Shown: piece by piece, positions 9,983 to 22,017 of the stretch
Position numbering within the stretch: the first letter of the stretch is position 1
Layout: each line of letters starts with the position of its first letter
Source of the DNA: Amphiura filiformis
Taxonomy: Eukaryota > Echinodermata > Ophiuroidea > Amphilepidida > Amphiuridae
Direction: 5' to 3'
Assembly: GCF_039555335.1 (NCBI RefSeq)
Contig: NC_092640.1
Coordinates: 42,722,599 to 42,786,598 of the forward strand
DNA: 64,000 nt
Made by a program: the position numbers and the translations under genes
The notes under the pieces: generated by a model
Database searches by the model: none
Seen by the model: only the letters and a program-made list of their open reading frames with translations
Told to the model about the DNA's origin: nothing

Positions 9983-10954
9983 GTCTATATTTTGGGTGTT
10001 AGAGAAAGTAGACAAAGTATAGGACTTGTAATTCAATTGTGATGATTTTGGTGAGATGTCTGTCACAAGAGAATTCTCAAAATAAAATATTTTGTAATTA
10101 CTGCGCAATATTTAAAGGCCCGTCGATTACGAGCTGATCAAAGTATAGGTTGTTGACATCATGGGCTACACAAAAATGCCAATAGCAAACTACATGTAGC
10201 TTTTGACGGGAAATGGTTATCGAACTTTACACATGGTCAAATTTCAAAGTTGCTCAAATTGTGTTTAAATATCCACTAGTCACAAGGATTCGGAAAATGT
10301 ATAGTTTGACCTATCTGGGATGTACCGTTCTTGAGTCATAACTGAAAAGGTCAAAGGGCACGTATTTGGCTCCATGGGGGTCAAAAACATCAAAGTGCTC
10401 CGATTTTGCCAAAAAGAGGTGTCAAAATGTTCATTTTGATAAATCAATTCAAATAAGGATAGGATTGCCCCGGAGGATTGCACCATCTTGGATGCTTTGT
10501 ACCTAGGTAGCACAGCAAAATAGGTCAAGGTCAATCGGCCTCAATGGGACTTGTCCTATTTGCTCAAGTTCAAATTTGCCCATTAGAGCGAGCGAAAAAA
10601 TATATGTTTTCTTGGTCAAAAACCTCCAAAATTTTAGGAAAAGGTCCAAAACAGGTCTACTTTTTTAAAATCAGCCCCCCCATAAATCCTGGCTATGCCC
10701 CTGAATGTAAACATATTTATAATGATTAAATTACTGGCATGACACAGACTTGTGTGTTGCTGTGCCATAACAGTGGCATAGCAAGGATTTTTCTGAAGTA
10801 GTTTGGAGAAAAGGCAGTAGATGCCAGGTGACTTTCATGGGGGGAAATGGGCCGAAAATACAAAAACCAACACCTTTAAAACCGGGTCGGGAAGCATTCC
10901 GGGGGGAGATGCCCAAAGGGGTATAGGGGAGCTTTCCCCTTTATCTAATGGAGG
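9983..10954. other. Intergenic stretch without a recognisable gene
   Basis: No exon or RNA gene was seen. Isolated hAT-like ends occur: GGCTATGCCCCTG at about 10691-10703 and CAGTGGCATAGCAAGGAT at 10771. No partner ends or duplications could be paired. Confidence 0.5.
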
Positions 10955-11065
10955 GGAATGACTTATCTCTTCTCTCTTTCTCTCCCACTCCTTTTTTCTC
11001 TCCCTCTTCTCTCTCTCTCTCCTCCCTCTCTCTTTCTCTTTTCCTTCCTTTTACCTTTTTTTTGC
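10955..11065 (+). repeat. Polypyrimidine (CT-rich) tract
   Basis: About 110 bases are almost purely C and T with CTCTCT runs. Open frames through it are low-complexity Ser/Leu/Phe strings and are not genes. Confidence 0.9.
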
Positions 11066-12465
11066 AACTCATATGGGGTGGCTGCCTCCCTTGCCCCCTG
11101 TGGTGCTACCCCTGCCCCTCATGTCATCCCCATCAGCCACCACATGGCCAACCAACTGCGAGTGCACATACAATGCACAGTTATAATTTGTCTCACCAAT
11201 GGACATACAATGTAAAATAATACTCAAGTTTTGCATACTCTGAAACAATGTATTAGAATCTCTGTGTCCCAACCTCTGTGATTGAATTAATATTGAAGTT
11301 TGCTTGGCAGGTGTGTGTAGGGGGTGTTTGTGATTTTGTTTTATGGGTATAATTCCATCTCAAATCACCCCAAAAATGGAAATTTACAGCTCATCTCCTT
11401 CAAATTAGCTCTAAATTGGTTTACACTATAGGGTCAATACGCCTATTCTCGGTCACACGCCTATTCTCGGTCAGTTTTACCGCTGACGATCGTTGCTTTA
11501 ATTTTAGCCGTGTCTTCCGAACTTTGTGAGTATAAATCATTTAGCTGTACCGGAGCCGCAGCATTTGGTGACTTTTCAAGGTCACGGCAGCACAGTTCAT
11601 CTCAAATAATAGATTTTTAGATTGTATGGTGACCTGAAATATAGGCATTTAAAAGAAATAAAGGCATCATTTAAGAGGTAATTAAAATGGTGATTGTAAT
11701 ATAATCAGTGATGCGAAATTGTACATGCATTTTACCATGTTTTAAAGCTGTAAATTTAACAAGTTGATCCATCCGCATCGTAAATAACACCATAGCAAAT
11801 GATTGGTGTTGTTTTTATGTAAATTCCCATAGAAACAGGAGTGTCCGAAAATAGGCATACGAATTCCGTTGGCATTCCTATTCTCGGTCAGTGTTCCTAG
11901 TATGAGCTATGTTGACATCGTTGTTGCCATGTGTCCTACAAATGATCATGCATGAGCACATGATAAGTGTTGCATTTTGCTCTGCAGGCTTAAATTAGGC
12001 CTATAGCCATTTGTCGAATACAAATGAGCGAGGAGAAATTATTTGTGACCGCCCGCCCTCCCTCCTCTACCCCTTCCCCACCCCCTACCCTGTCGTAATT
12101 TCGAGCTTTTTCGGTCGGAAAAATTGGGTCAACAATGTCACATTTCTGTCGGCAAAAATGGTTCCTGCTCTGGACCAAGAAAGGCGCTATAACTGAGTTG
12201 CGCAGATAACATACACTATCTCCTCGTGCCTACACGTGCTATTAGCGTAATTTTGTCATTACTTCATATACATGTTAGCACAAATAGCACCGCTATTTTA
12301 GCCCTTATTTTCATGGGTGTGCTATTTGTGCAATTGACGGTGTTATTTTTTTGAGGACTTAGAAAAAACCCATTAGGGACATTAAAAAAATGGCTTTAAA
12401 TGTTAATATTTAGCGCAATTATGCTATTTTTGAGTTCTCCTATACTCAGCGCTATGTTGAATTGT
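11066..12465. other. Intergenic stretch; short direct repeats of CCTATTCTCGGTCA
   Basis: CCTATTCTCGGTCA occurs at about 11440, 11461 and 11877 in the same orientation, with similar GAAAATAGGCAT words nearby. A C-rich patch lies at 12050-12090. No coding exon, RNA gene or bounded element was recognised. Confidence 0.55.
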
Positions 12466-12467
12466 AC

Positions 12468-13530
12468 GTCCCCTACCCCTTAATATTGTCATATTTTACA
12501 CTGTTACACATTGGAAAATTAAAAAATTTCACACTTTATGTCTATCTGATGGTTTTTCTGTTACAAATAATACTGGAAAGTTAAAACAATCAATTAGCTA
12601 CATGTTGATACCAAAATGAATTCATTATAATGAGTAAAGGTTGAGTTATGATGGTTTTATTTCCCTAGCCCTTAATAATGCCATATTTGACATGGTTATA
12701 CATGAAAAATTAACCTTTTCTCACATTTTATGTCTATCTACCTGACAAATAATGTTTCCTTTGCTTTAAAATAATACTAAAACATTTGAACAATCAATTA
12801 CCTACATATTAATTCCAAAATGAATTCATTATCATGAGTTGAAGTTGAGTTATGATGGTTTATATTTCCCCTACCCCTTAATATTGTTACACACTCTGCT
12901 ACATGTGGAAAAGTAACTATTTTTTACATTAATTTTTCAGTCTAATTTCCTGACAAGCAGTGGTTGATCTCACCCCGCAAATAGAAATATTCAAAATATT
13001 ACATGAATGGTAACTTACCAAACAAATGTTGTTAATGAAACTTTTATAGTTCAGCTGAGTGACATATTAAGACACGTAAAACACCCCAACCCGAACCCTA
13101 TACACCCCACACCCACACCCACATACACACCCCCCACCTACCCCAAACCCACACAACAAAACCAACATGCACGCAAAACATGCAGTTATATAAATATTTG
13201 AACTAGAACATCAATGTTTGCCTAGATATGCTTGATATTAAAAACAAAATTAAAAAATGGAGCTTAATTAATTTTGAAAATAGAAATTGGCACAATAGTA
13301 AAATTTGAAGCCAGTGCCACAAAAACACCCACCCTACGCATTGTTGTGAAAAATCTAATTTTCCACTAGTGTATGGACTGGCCACTTCCAATCATGATCT
13401 AATGAAACCTAGGTTTGCTTTCAAATAATACTAGGACAATCAATTAGCTACATATTCATACCAAAATAAATTCATTATTATAAGTAAAAGTTGAGCTATG
13501 GGAATTTATATCTCCCTACCCCTTAATTTT
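12468..13530 (+). repeat. Tandem repeat of about 190-205 bp, third unit interrupted
   Basis: Units begin CCCTACCCCTTAATATTGTC or a close form at about 12471, 12663, 12868 and 13513. Each unit carries CAATCAATTAGCTACAT, AAAATGAATTCATTAT and GTTGAGTTATGATGG in the same order. The third unit is split by about 450 bp (about 12962-13410) of unrelated sequence, including a C/A-rich patch (13085-13160). Past its interruption it resumes with TTTGCTTTCAAATAATACTA. Confidence 0.75.
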
Positions 13531-13689
13531 GTCCTATTTTTTGTGATTTTATGTGATTATACGGCCATATATAAAATGACCTGTAAAAAAGTGTTACCAC
13601 AATTTGGGACCACTACTTACCTAGCAGTGATCTAGAGGGTCCATACTAACTACCTATGGTGTCAAACCTTGTATGTAGTGGGGGTGAAC

Positions 13690-15340
13690 GAACTCCTTAT
13701 TTAGGGCCCCTGTGTGATCTTGCTCCTGGAGTAGTCGGGCGTGCCACCGCATTCCGCTGTGCGCTCCCACAAAATAGGACCACCTATTGTTAGTTGAAAT
13801 TCTTCCCTCCTTTCTTTCAGCCGCATTATATTTAGTTTGCTCTTTTTAGAATTCTTGATGAATTTGAGTCTTGCCAGTTTCTTGTTCAGTAGTATCTTAG
13901 CTCTAATCATCCTGTGATCGCTGCCAATGTCCACATTCGTGATCACTTCACAATTCTGTAGTATGCCTCTCTGGCTACTTAGTACAAAATCAATCTGATT
14001 CCTGATCTTTCCTCCTGGGCTTTCCCATGTCCAGTATCTGTTTTCTTTCTTTTTTGAAGAAAGTGTTGGCAATAACCAGGTTTTGTTGTGTAGCATATTC
14101 AAGTAGCATCTCTCCTCTTCTGTTTCTTTCGCCAATTCCATACCTTCCCATGATTGATTCCTCTCCGGATTGACGCCTACCTATCTTGGCGCTGAAATAT
14201 CCCGTTCCTATGGTGTAGGTTGCTCTACTTTCTTCCATCGCCTTACTCACATCCTCATACATTTCTTCTACTGCTTCATCCTCATATTCGCTGGTAGGTG
14301 CATACACTTGCACTACACATAGGTGATTGTTTGCTGTCAGTTGTACATTAAGTGAAACAACTCTATTTGAGTAGTATTTTATTTCTCTGATATAGTCTTT
14401 GAATTTTGGATGGATCATGAATCCAATTCCTTTCGCATTCCTGTTGTCCTCAGTTTTCCCATGATTATAAAGCCATGCTCCTCCTTTCAATTCTTCAATG
14501 CCCTCTCCAGCACGCTTTGTCTCTGACAGTCCTATAATGTCCCACTTGAGATCTCTCAGTTCATCTGTAAGTGATTCCAGAGATTCTTCGGTCCTTAAAG
14601 TTCTGGTATTATATGTACATATATTAATACTTCTTTGTCCACTCATATGGCTCTCATCAATCTTGCAGCGTCCTTTCGGCTTTGGCTGCAAAACGTCATC
14701 TGAAGTGTTGGCTTCGAGTCATGACTGGGCAATCTGCAACCATCTTTTCTCTGGTGGTTATGCGCCCGTATTGGCAGCCTCGGGCATTACGGCCTCTTTT
14801 TACTTTCACTTCCATATTGATTCTTAAAGGGTTTTAGCCATATACTGACGCCAGCTGGCTGGGCGAGTTGTCAGTAGAGGTTGAAGTCCGGGTTACCTCA
14901 CCCTTAGTCTCACGATGGATGCAGACAAAGCAGTGTACTGCAGTCATCTAGGCTACTCCAATAACCTATCCGGCTACAGTCCACTGCCCCCAGAGCCCGT
15001 CTGTTAACTCAGAAAAAGTTCTGAGCCGTAACAGGTGATACGCGATTGACATGCAATCTTCGAGAACGTGGGGTTGGGTAACTACAGAGAGGCGATTAGG
15101 GACAGGTGGGCTGATGGTAATGCCACCTGTACCTACAACCTTTATCCTATAGTAAGAAATAGCAAAGCAAGCAAAGAGGGAAGGAAGCATGCAGAAGGAG
15201 GTTAAGAGCGTGCAGTAGGAAAAAGGGAGAAGGAATAGGAGCAAAGCAGGAGGTTGAAGTTGGCGCATCATATAGTCTATTCTACCACCTTTTAGGTATA
15301 TATCATAAACATACCGTGCGTTATTCATACAAAACATTCA
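13690..15340 (-). mobile_element. RTE/BovB-like LINE fragment: 5' region and endonuclease
   Basis: The minus-strand reading frames at 14691-14050 and 14141-13701 together encode an apurinic-type endonuclease of the kind often mis-annotated as craniofacial development protein 2. Upstream bases to about 15100-15340 look like the element's 5' leader. No RT domain follows in this orientation, because the sequence ends near 13690. The neighbouring RT fragment at 15614-17247 is on the other strand and has its own target duplication, so the two are separate insertions. Confidence 0.75.
13701..14691 (-). pseudogene. Endonuclease of an RTE-like LINE (frameshifted)
   Basis: In order on minus: ICTYNTRTL (the N motif), DIIGLSETK (the E motif), VVQVYAPTS, then GERNRRGEMLLEYATQQNLV. 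In a shifted frame past an A-rich run near 14050 come YWTWESPGGKIRNQIDF and IGSDHRMIRAKI (the terminal SDH motif). The frame change means no single protein spans the domain. Where related elements have GDFNAKIG, this copy reads GYFSAKIG, losing the catalytic Asp and Asn. It is therefore dead on two counts. The coordinates cover the recognisable domain only. Confidence 0.85.
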
Positions 15341-15357
15341 AAAAACAGTACTTACAA

Positions 15358-15380
15358 TGAGGTTCACTGGCGAACCTCAA
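15358..15380. repeat. Small hairpin
   Basis: TGAGGTTC and CGAACCTCA pair around a short loop just outside the probable 5' end of the endonuclease fragment. No function is evident. Confidence 0.5.
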
Positions 15381-15489
15381 CGGATTTAGACTGATAAAAT
15401 AGTGCTTAATAACATACGGACAGTTTTGGAATAATGGAGACATTTTTGTGTTTACGTGTAAAACCAATGACAACGTCAAAATTCAGCCA

Positions 15490-15613
15490 ATCTTGGCCGG
15501 CCCCCCCTGCCCTCATATCAACGATACTTTGTACCAAGTTTCAGCACATACCTTGGGTGTGACCTGTGCCCATTTTAACATTTGACATTTAACCTTGGGT
15601 GACCTGAGATTGA
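15490..15613 (+). repeat. Left flank of the GACCTTGGGTGACCTGAG tandem family
   Basis: It carries TGCCCTCATATCAACGATAC, then TTTGTACCAAGTTTCAGC, and ends with the left copy of the 13-bp duplication GACCTGAGATTGA (15601-15613). It is the part of the tandem array left of the inserted RT fragment. The array resumes at 17248. Confidence 0.75.
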
Positions 15614-17247
15614 GAAGAAATACTCAACATCTGTGCAGAGTTTTACCAAGACCTATATAGCTCTCATTCTAACCAAAGTAAACCAAACTTCCTGTCTCCA
15701 GATCAAACAGACATACCAAATGTAACTGTTAGAGAAGTAGAGACAGCAGTAAAACAAATGAAAGACAACAAAGCACCTGGCACTGATGATATATCCAGTG
15801 ACGTGTATAAGATAGGAGGTGCGGAAATCATCACTCAATTGACAAGACTTTACAACCAAATATTGACAGAAAAGAAGATACCAGCAGCCTGGAAGGAAGC
15901 TAAGATTATTCTTCTACATACATGTAAGAAAGGAGATAAAGAGGATATCAAAAACTACCGACCTATTAGTCTGCTTTCACATGCATATAAAATCTTCACA
16001 CGACTCATTCAGAATAGAATCAAGATAATATTGGATGAGAATCAACCTAGAGAGCAGGCAGGTTTCAGAGAGGGCTTTTCAACAACTGATCATCTGCATG
16101 CTTTGAACCAACTGATTGAGAAAGCAAATGAGTATCAGCTGAAGCTTTGTATAGGCTATATAGATTATGAGAAAGCTTTTGATTCGTGGAACATAGTGAC
16201 CTATTTGCAGCCTTAAGAAGGATTGAGTTAACGAAGGGTATGTTAAGATTCTAGAAGACATCTACACAAACGCCACAGCTACAATCCACATAGATAAGGA
16301 TGTCTCCAAGCCTATCCACATACAGAGGGGAGTACAGCAAGTGGACACAATCTCTCCAAAAATATTCACAACTGCAATGGAGCAAATTTTCAAACAACTA
16401 GATTTAGAAGAAAGAGGCATCAACATTGATGGAGAATGGTTAACTGACCTGAGGTTTGCAGATGACGTAGCCCTTACATCACCATCAGTCAAAGAATTAG
16501 AAGTTCAGCTAAATAGTTTGAATACTGAGAGCAGGAAAATTGGATTAAAAAATGCACAAAGGAAAACGAAATACATGACCAACTTTGACACTAGAGAGTC
16601 CATTGAAATTGACAACGAACCGATTGAGAAAGTAGATAGTTACAAGTATCTGGGCAAGACAGTCAAAATGGAGGACAACACAAGAGAGGAAGTTTTATTG
16701 AGAATCAAGGCTGGCTGGTGTTGTTTTGGCAGGTACAAAGACATCCTTTGTGACAAAAAGCTACCAATGACATTGAGGAGGCGTATGTACGATCAATGTG
16801 TGTTACCAACCATGACTTACGGCGCTGAAACCTGGTCGACTACCAAAGATCTGGAACAAAAACTCACCACGTCCACAGCGAGCCATGGAGAGACGTATGT
16901 TAAACATAACTTTACGTGACAAAATCAGAAACAGTGACATAAGAAGTAAAACGGAGTCAAAGACATCATGCAAAGGATTGGGGAAGCAAAATGGAGATGG
17001 GCGGGACATGTGGCAAGAAAAAACGACAACAAAAAAAAAAAAAGAGTCACCGAGTGGCAACCAAGAACAGGAAAGCGTAGAAGAGGAAGGCAAAGACGAA
17101 GATGGCGAGACGACTTAACAGCATATAGAGGCACCACTTGGGCAAGGGATGCGCAAGACAGACAGAAATGGAAGATTCTTGAAGAGGGCTTCATACTACA
17201 GAGGATGAAACAGCCTAGGTGAGAGGTGAGTGAGAGGTGAGAGGTGA
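15614..17247 (+). mobile_element. 5'-truncated RTE-like LINE (RT to 3' end), 13-bp target duplication
   Basis: The element sits between two copies of GACCTGAGATTGA (15601-15613 and 17248-17260). Deleting it plus one copy restores a normal unit of the surrounding tandem repeat. It starts inside the region upstream of the RT fingers and ends with a short GTGAGAGG-type repeat after the stop codon, as RTE elements do. Target-primed insertion with 5' truncation explains it. Confidence 0.9.
15623..17222 (+). pseudogene. RTE-like reverse transcriptase, frameshifted
   Basis: Segments in order: MKDNKAPGTDDISSDVYKIG (15758), KKGDKEDIKNYRPISLLSHA, then EQAGFREGFSTTDHLHALNQ, and motif A GYIDYEKAFDS near 16157-16185. 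The frame breaks between about 16185 and 16341. It then resumes with LTDLRFADDVALTS (motif C, about 16444) and thumb sequence to 16870. A third frame (16968-17222) has the conserved tail WAGHVARKN and RGRQRRRWRDDLTAY. Both Asp-bearing RT motifs are present but the breaks prevent a single product. The low-complexity KKKK run near 17030-17045 marks one frame change. Confidence 0.88.
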
Positions 17248-17260
17248 GACCTGAGATTGA

Positions 17261-18220
17261 CTTTTTCACGTTCCCCTCATATCAGGATTCATTTTGCCAG
17301 GTTTATGTAAGCCCAATCCCATTTTAACATTTGACCTTGGGTGACCTGGTTTACTTTTTCAAGTTCCCCTCATATCAAGACTTCTTTGCACAAAGTTTCC
17401 ACATTTGACTTTTGACCTCGGGTGACCTGAGGTCGATTTCCATCTTTCCCTCATATTAAAGCCATATTATAACATTTGCTGAGGAGAACGCCCTCAATAG
17501 TTTTCCAAATTCTGTTTTTTACATGCCATATATTGTACTTTATTAAACTTACATACCCTGAAAAAATCAAGACTATAGGTGCTGTAGTTTTGTCATAATC
17601 CGAGATTTTGAATAAAACGCGGTTTATTATTACGATGGAAATATTAGTCGAACGCTGCATACACGATATTGACAACACAGTACGCGTGCATGCATTATGC
17701 GTATGGATGGATATACACATCAAAGGATAGTAACGTAACACAACCGACGGAGTAATACACATTGGCGACATCGGTGCTGGTAGTAAATTCCAATTTTCTT
17801 TGCTTTACCTCGGTTGTTTGGCTCAAAATTAAAAGGGGACATATCTGATAATAAAAGCTAACATTTTATGGCAAAGAAATACTTATCTATTTGGAATGAA
17901 AATGTTATAATATTGCTTTAAGGATACTTTGCACAGATTTTCAGCCAAATCAGGCCCATTTTAACATTTGACCTTTGACCGTGGGTGACCTGAGGTTGAC
18001 TTTTGCATGTTCCCCTCATATCAAGGATACTTTGCACCAAGTTTAAGCCTAATTGGGCATCAGGCCCATTTTAACATGTGACCTCTTTTGATCTTTGATC
18101 TCGGGTACATCAGGTTGACTTTTTTTAAGTTCCCCTCATATTAAGGATGCTTTGCACCAAGTTTAAGTCCTGTCCAGCAAACTTCGGCAAAGTTTAATAT
18201 TTGACCTCATTTGACCTATT
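17261..18220 (+). repeat. Tandem repeat, about 105-115 bp, GACCTNGGGTGACCTGAGGT units
   Basis: Repeated blocks contain TTTGACCT(C/T)GGGTGACCTGAG, TTGACTTTTTCA, TTCCCCTCATATCAAGGATA, CTTTGCACCAAGTTTAAGCC and CCCATTTTAACATTTGACC. At least six units can be read, with 17459-17918 an inserted MITE. The array extends left as 15490-15613. Confidence 0.8.
17459..17918. mobile_element. TA-flanked MITE, 460 bp, inside the tandem repeat
   Basis: The ends AAGCCATATTATAACATTT and AATGTTATAATATTGCTT are inverted repeats. TA flanks both sides (17457-17458, 17919-17920). Neighbouring tandem units read CATATTAAGGAT or CATATCAAGGAT across the same point, which shows the empty site. TA duplication suggests Tc1/mariner. 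Confidence 0.83.
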
Positions 18221-19087
18221 GGCAGTTTGTACATCACCAGTTCACCACCAAACCAAAACATCATATAGGCCTATGATACAATTGGATGTTTCACACCCAA
18301 TTTTTATAATACATGTAGGTCTTGCTCTATATCCCAGGGTCTCACTATATTTAATCTTGAGATACTTTTGGATGAGACAGTTCTGGAATGGGTTTTAAAT
18401 AATACAAAATTCCTAAATTAATTTATTGATGAATGTTTGCAGTGGAAATACCATACATTATATCTGGTCCATATCTCACACAATATTGGAGTCATGAACA
18501 AACCCGCATTTTATGTACCTGATTGTACTCTGTATCAGTGTTAACTCTCTCTGGAAATTGAGTGCGCCAAATGAAGCATTTCTCCCCAAAATTGACTCAA
18601 TTTTGTCTCAGTAATTCCTCAAATTGACTAATTGTAATACAGCATTGCAAATTGTTGTGGGCCAAATATAATTTTCACTGGGCCAAATTTGAGACATACA
18701 GCCTCTGAGTAAACACTGCTCTGTATTCTCCATACGGTATTATATTCTTGTTAGGGGCTGGTATTTTCTACGGAGGGGGGGTCCCAAATATACAGTGGGC
18801 AGGTCATAGAATTTTTAAGACCAAAAAAAGGAATACAATTTTGTAACACCCAAAATAGGGGGGTTAGTGAATTATTAAGGGCTGTAGTGACTCAAAATTT
18901 TTGTGCACTGTGCACGCATTCTTTAACTTCACGATCAAAATGTGCGTACAATCTATAGCTTTATACCAGGTAATGCAAAATTTTTACATGTTCCGTGTGC
19001 CCCTTACATGCAAGATTTGGGGGAACCCGAATTTAAAAACATATGAGAGCAGGAAATTGTGCATATATATATTTGAATGTGTTCAGG
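18221..19087. other. Intergenic stretch, nothing recognised
   Basis: AT-rich sequence with scattered G runs. No exon, RNA gene, tandem array or bounded element was seen. Confidence 0.5.
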
Positions 19088-21055
19088 GACTGTGCAATAA
19101 TTAAGAGCCCTGCCCAGTGTATCACCCCGATATCTTCATGGCAGAAATCGCCATGGTAGGTTGAATCTACAGCCACGTATGGCCATTTTGTTCCGACCTT
19201 TGACACGCATAATGAGCCGAGGGACATCCCGACTAAGGCTACTGACAATAGCCTGGTAATTGACTTCTGTGTGTAAGATTGCTTGTATACGCCGTGTGAG
19301 TGAGTAGGGGTGCTCACACTATGCTGTGTGTGACCTCTGTGTGGGGGTGAACATGTATACGCCATGTGAGTGAGTGCTCACATCAGAATATTTTTGTCAG
19401 TTTTTGAGTTCAAGACGCACGCTTCTTTCTCAAGACGCAAGCTAACGACTATCATAACCGTTGAACATATATTCAAGTGCAAGGAAAAAATCTGTTTTCT
19501 TTATACGAAATCATTTACGGGAGATATTCATCATTTTCTATACCCTGGTATCCAAAGATTTATCGTCTGAATATCAATCGTGCATAGCACATTCACATGT
19601 ATCAATCCCGGGTATTCATTTCAGTGTCTCTGGCTGTATAATGTAATTATTAATCGGGCGATGTCTGTGTGCCCTGGGGGGAGGGTAAAATTGGGGGCAA
19701 GAAATTTTTGGCAAGCCAAAATGGGGGGCAAGCAATATTTGGCAAGCCAAGAGGGGGGAGGGGCAAGTGATTTTTGGCACACATTTATGGGGCGCCTTTT
19801 CCCCGGTGGGTTCAGTCTTCACTGACAATGTGTACGCATGATGGTTCCAATTAGGGGTACTTTTCAAGATATGTCCGCGGAATTTTCGAAGACAAAATTA
19901 GGGGTGTTTTGGAGCAAAATTGTCCTTGAAATGAAAAATAGGGTGTATTTCTAGGACTTTCGTCCGCGTTTTACCGCTACAGTTTTCGTTATTGGTCCTC
20001 ATTTCCCCGTGAAATAGGGGACAATTCAAAAGCGTCCTTGAAATGGTAAAAATAGGGGTATTTATTTTGGAAAAATGTCCTCGAGTTTGTAAATTAAAGC
20101 CATAATGTACAATCTCATAAATATGAAATTGATTACTTGTTTTGAATTTTTTTTTTTTTGCATAGGCCTATTTGTAATGTTTAGGCCTAATTGTTTACAC
20201 ATGTCCCAACTTGCACCTAAATGGAATCGGTCACATTTTTTGTCTTTGTAGGTCAACAGAGCAAAGTTCAACAAATTATCATAATTGCAAAAATTATGAT
20301 AATATGTCCTCCCATAGAACTGCATGTTAAATGGGCAAAATATCCAGTGGGGTTTCTTTCACTTTACCTTGTTACATTTTAAAAACTTAAAATGGACAGC
20401 AGCCCTAGTTATATAAGTACCGGTAATATATGATTTCAAGATTTTGAATAAAGAATAACAACAATTAAATTTGACGGAAATATGTTAATCGTATATTAAT
20501 TGAGATCCAAAAATTTTGACATGTGCAAGGTGGAGGGCATTTTTGGCAGGCCAAGAGGGGAAGGGGGGAAGCCATTTTCATTTTGGCGATCGAGCCGCTT
20601 CGAAATTTCCCCCGGCTCATAATTATTGCACAGCCCCTATAGCCCGACACATCATGGCCCTACATTGCTCCTTCCTCACAGTAGGGAGAAAGCCTGAGGA
20701 GATGGCCAGTGGAAATCGTAGTGACGGAGGTGGAGTACCTCGGCATGACTAGCTCGAGATACGTCTAGCTAAAATACAGGTTTACATTTACTATCTTACA
20801 TTATCTTGCTGACTGACTATCAGACTATCTAGGCCTATAAGAATTCTCAAAGAGGTCTGCCAAAAATTGCTTGCCCCCCTCCTTCGATGTGCCAAAAAAT
20901 CTTTGTCCCCCCCCCCTTTCGATGTGCCAAAAAACCTTTGCCCCCCCCCTATAATCCACCACCCGGAGGTACATATAATTATTGCACCACCCCATATGAT
21001 ATACTATAGGCCTAAAGGTTCAATGGATTTAATATTTAATAGGCCTATAGGCTAG
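19088..21055. repeat. Region of degenerate GGGGCAAG/TTTTTGGCA repeats
   Basis: Words such as GGGGCAAGNAATTTTTGGCA and TTTGGCACA recur at 19690-19800 and 20535-20560. Three copies of about 33 bp around TTTCGATGTGCCAAAAAA occur at 20880-20950. TGTGCAATAATTA-type ends (19093, 20620 inverted, 20977 inverted) link it to the elements at 6815 and 29731. Also present is a local direct repeat TATACGCC(G/A)TGTGAGTGAG (19288, 19352). The centre (19830-20500) is AT-rich and shows no gene. Confidence 0.5.
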
Positions 21056-21158
21056 AGTCCGAAGTTTTCCATTTTATGGAAAAAAATCACGGAATTGGAG
21101 GTACAACAGGGAAAGTGACATTTTTGTATGGTGTGACAAAAATTGTTAAAAGATATTA

Positions 21159-21853
21159 GGCCAAGTAAAAATAAAACATGTTTCACGTCCGGTTTTCAAA
21201 AAAAGGGGAGGAGGGGCTTTTTATTTTCTATTTTTATCGCAAAATTGGTGTAAATACCCATACTTAGAGCTGTTTTAGCGCATACAACAATGTCTGGAAA
21301 AAGAAGGAGGCCCTTTTTTATTTGTTGTTCTGAGAGTTACACCCCCTCCTATGATCACAAAACCTTCCTAAAATGTTTCTTGTATCTTAACAAGGCTATA
21401 GAAAGCATTCCAACTTCCTAGACATATTTTTGAAAAGTTATAACTGAATTTCAAAAATAAAAATATATTTGAGGAAACCCGGGGGTCACTCCCATTGTGG
21501 CCTGTACACCATCCGCGATAATGAAAACACGTAAAAAGGGCAGTTTTCCGCGCGTAACCACGATACGCGCGTCACTCGTTTAGGGTGTCAAAAACATGAA
21601 AAATTGGAAAAAGGGTAGCAAAATTGCAATTTCTAAATCGCTGAAATGAAATTTAGGGTATGAAATTTGATGTTAGGAATGAAATCCCTGTTTAGGGTGT
21701 CGTTTTAGCCAAGGGTTAAATCCTTGTTTAGGGTGCTTTTCAAAAGTTGAATTTCATGGATGGTGTACAGGCCACAATGGGAGTGACCCCGGAGGAAACC
21801 TCAAAAAAGGAAGCGGGAGGGGACGTGAAACATGTTTATTTTTTTATTTTGCC
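21159..21853. mobile_element. Harbinger-like MITE copy 1 (TTA duplication), filled by a nested element
   Basis: The left end GGCCAAGTAAAAATAAAACA then TGTTTCACGTCC, and the right end GGACGTGAAACATG...TTTTGCC, are inverted repeats of about 33 bp. TTA lies on both sides (21156-21158, 21854-21856), which fits the TWA target of PIF/Harbinger. It matches the copy at 28609-28990 except for the 312-bp insert at 21480-21791. There is no transposase. Confidence 0.88.
21480..21791. mobile_element. Nested TIR element, 312 bp, 8-9-bp target duplication
   Basis: The ends CGGGGGTCACTCCCATTGTG and CACAATGGGAGTGACCCCG extend to about 33 bp of inverted repeat (GGCCTGTACACCATCC inside). GAGGAAACC is duplicated (21471-21479, 21792-21800). 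The second Harbinger copy has this sequence once near 28930-28938, so the empty site is visible. The duplication length suggests hAT. The interior repeats GTTTAGGGTGTC-like motifs. Confidence 0.92.
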
Positions 21854-22017
21854 TTAGAGAAATAAATGTTAAAAACAATCATGAGTTGTGTGTGTCAATT
21901 TCTGTGATAAATATAGGCCTACTGTTTAATAATACCGAAATAAAGGTATTTTTTTATATTATTATAACCAAGGCATGAACCCCCTATTATAATCCCTCCA
22001 AACATCGTATCAGTCGG

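Noticed and set aside
10948..11220. Two overlapping open frames through a Ser/Leu-rich stretch
   Set aside because: They result from the CT-rich tract. The peptide is low-complexity.
13690..17247. One LINE inverted by twin priming
   Set aside because: The RT part has its own 13-bp duplication directly abutting it, so the endonuclease part is outside that insertion. Kept as an alternative only.
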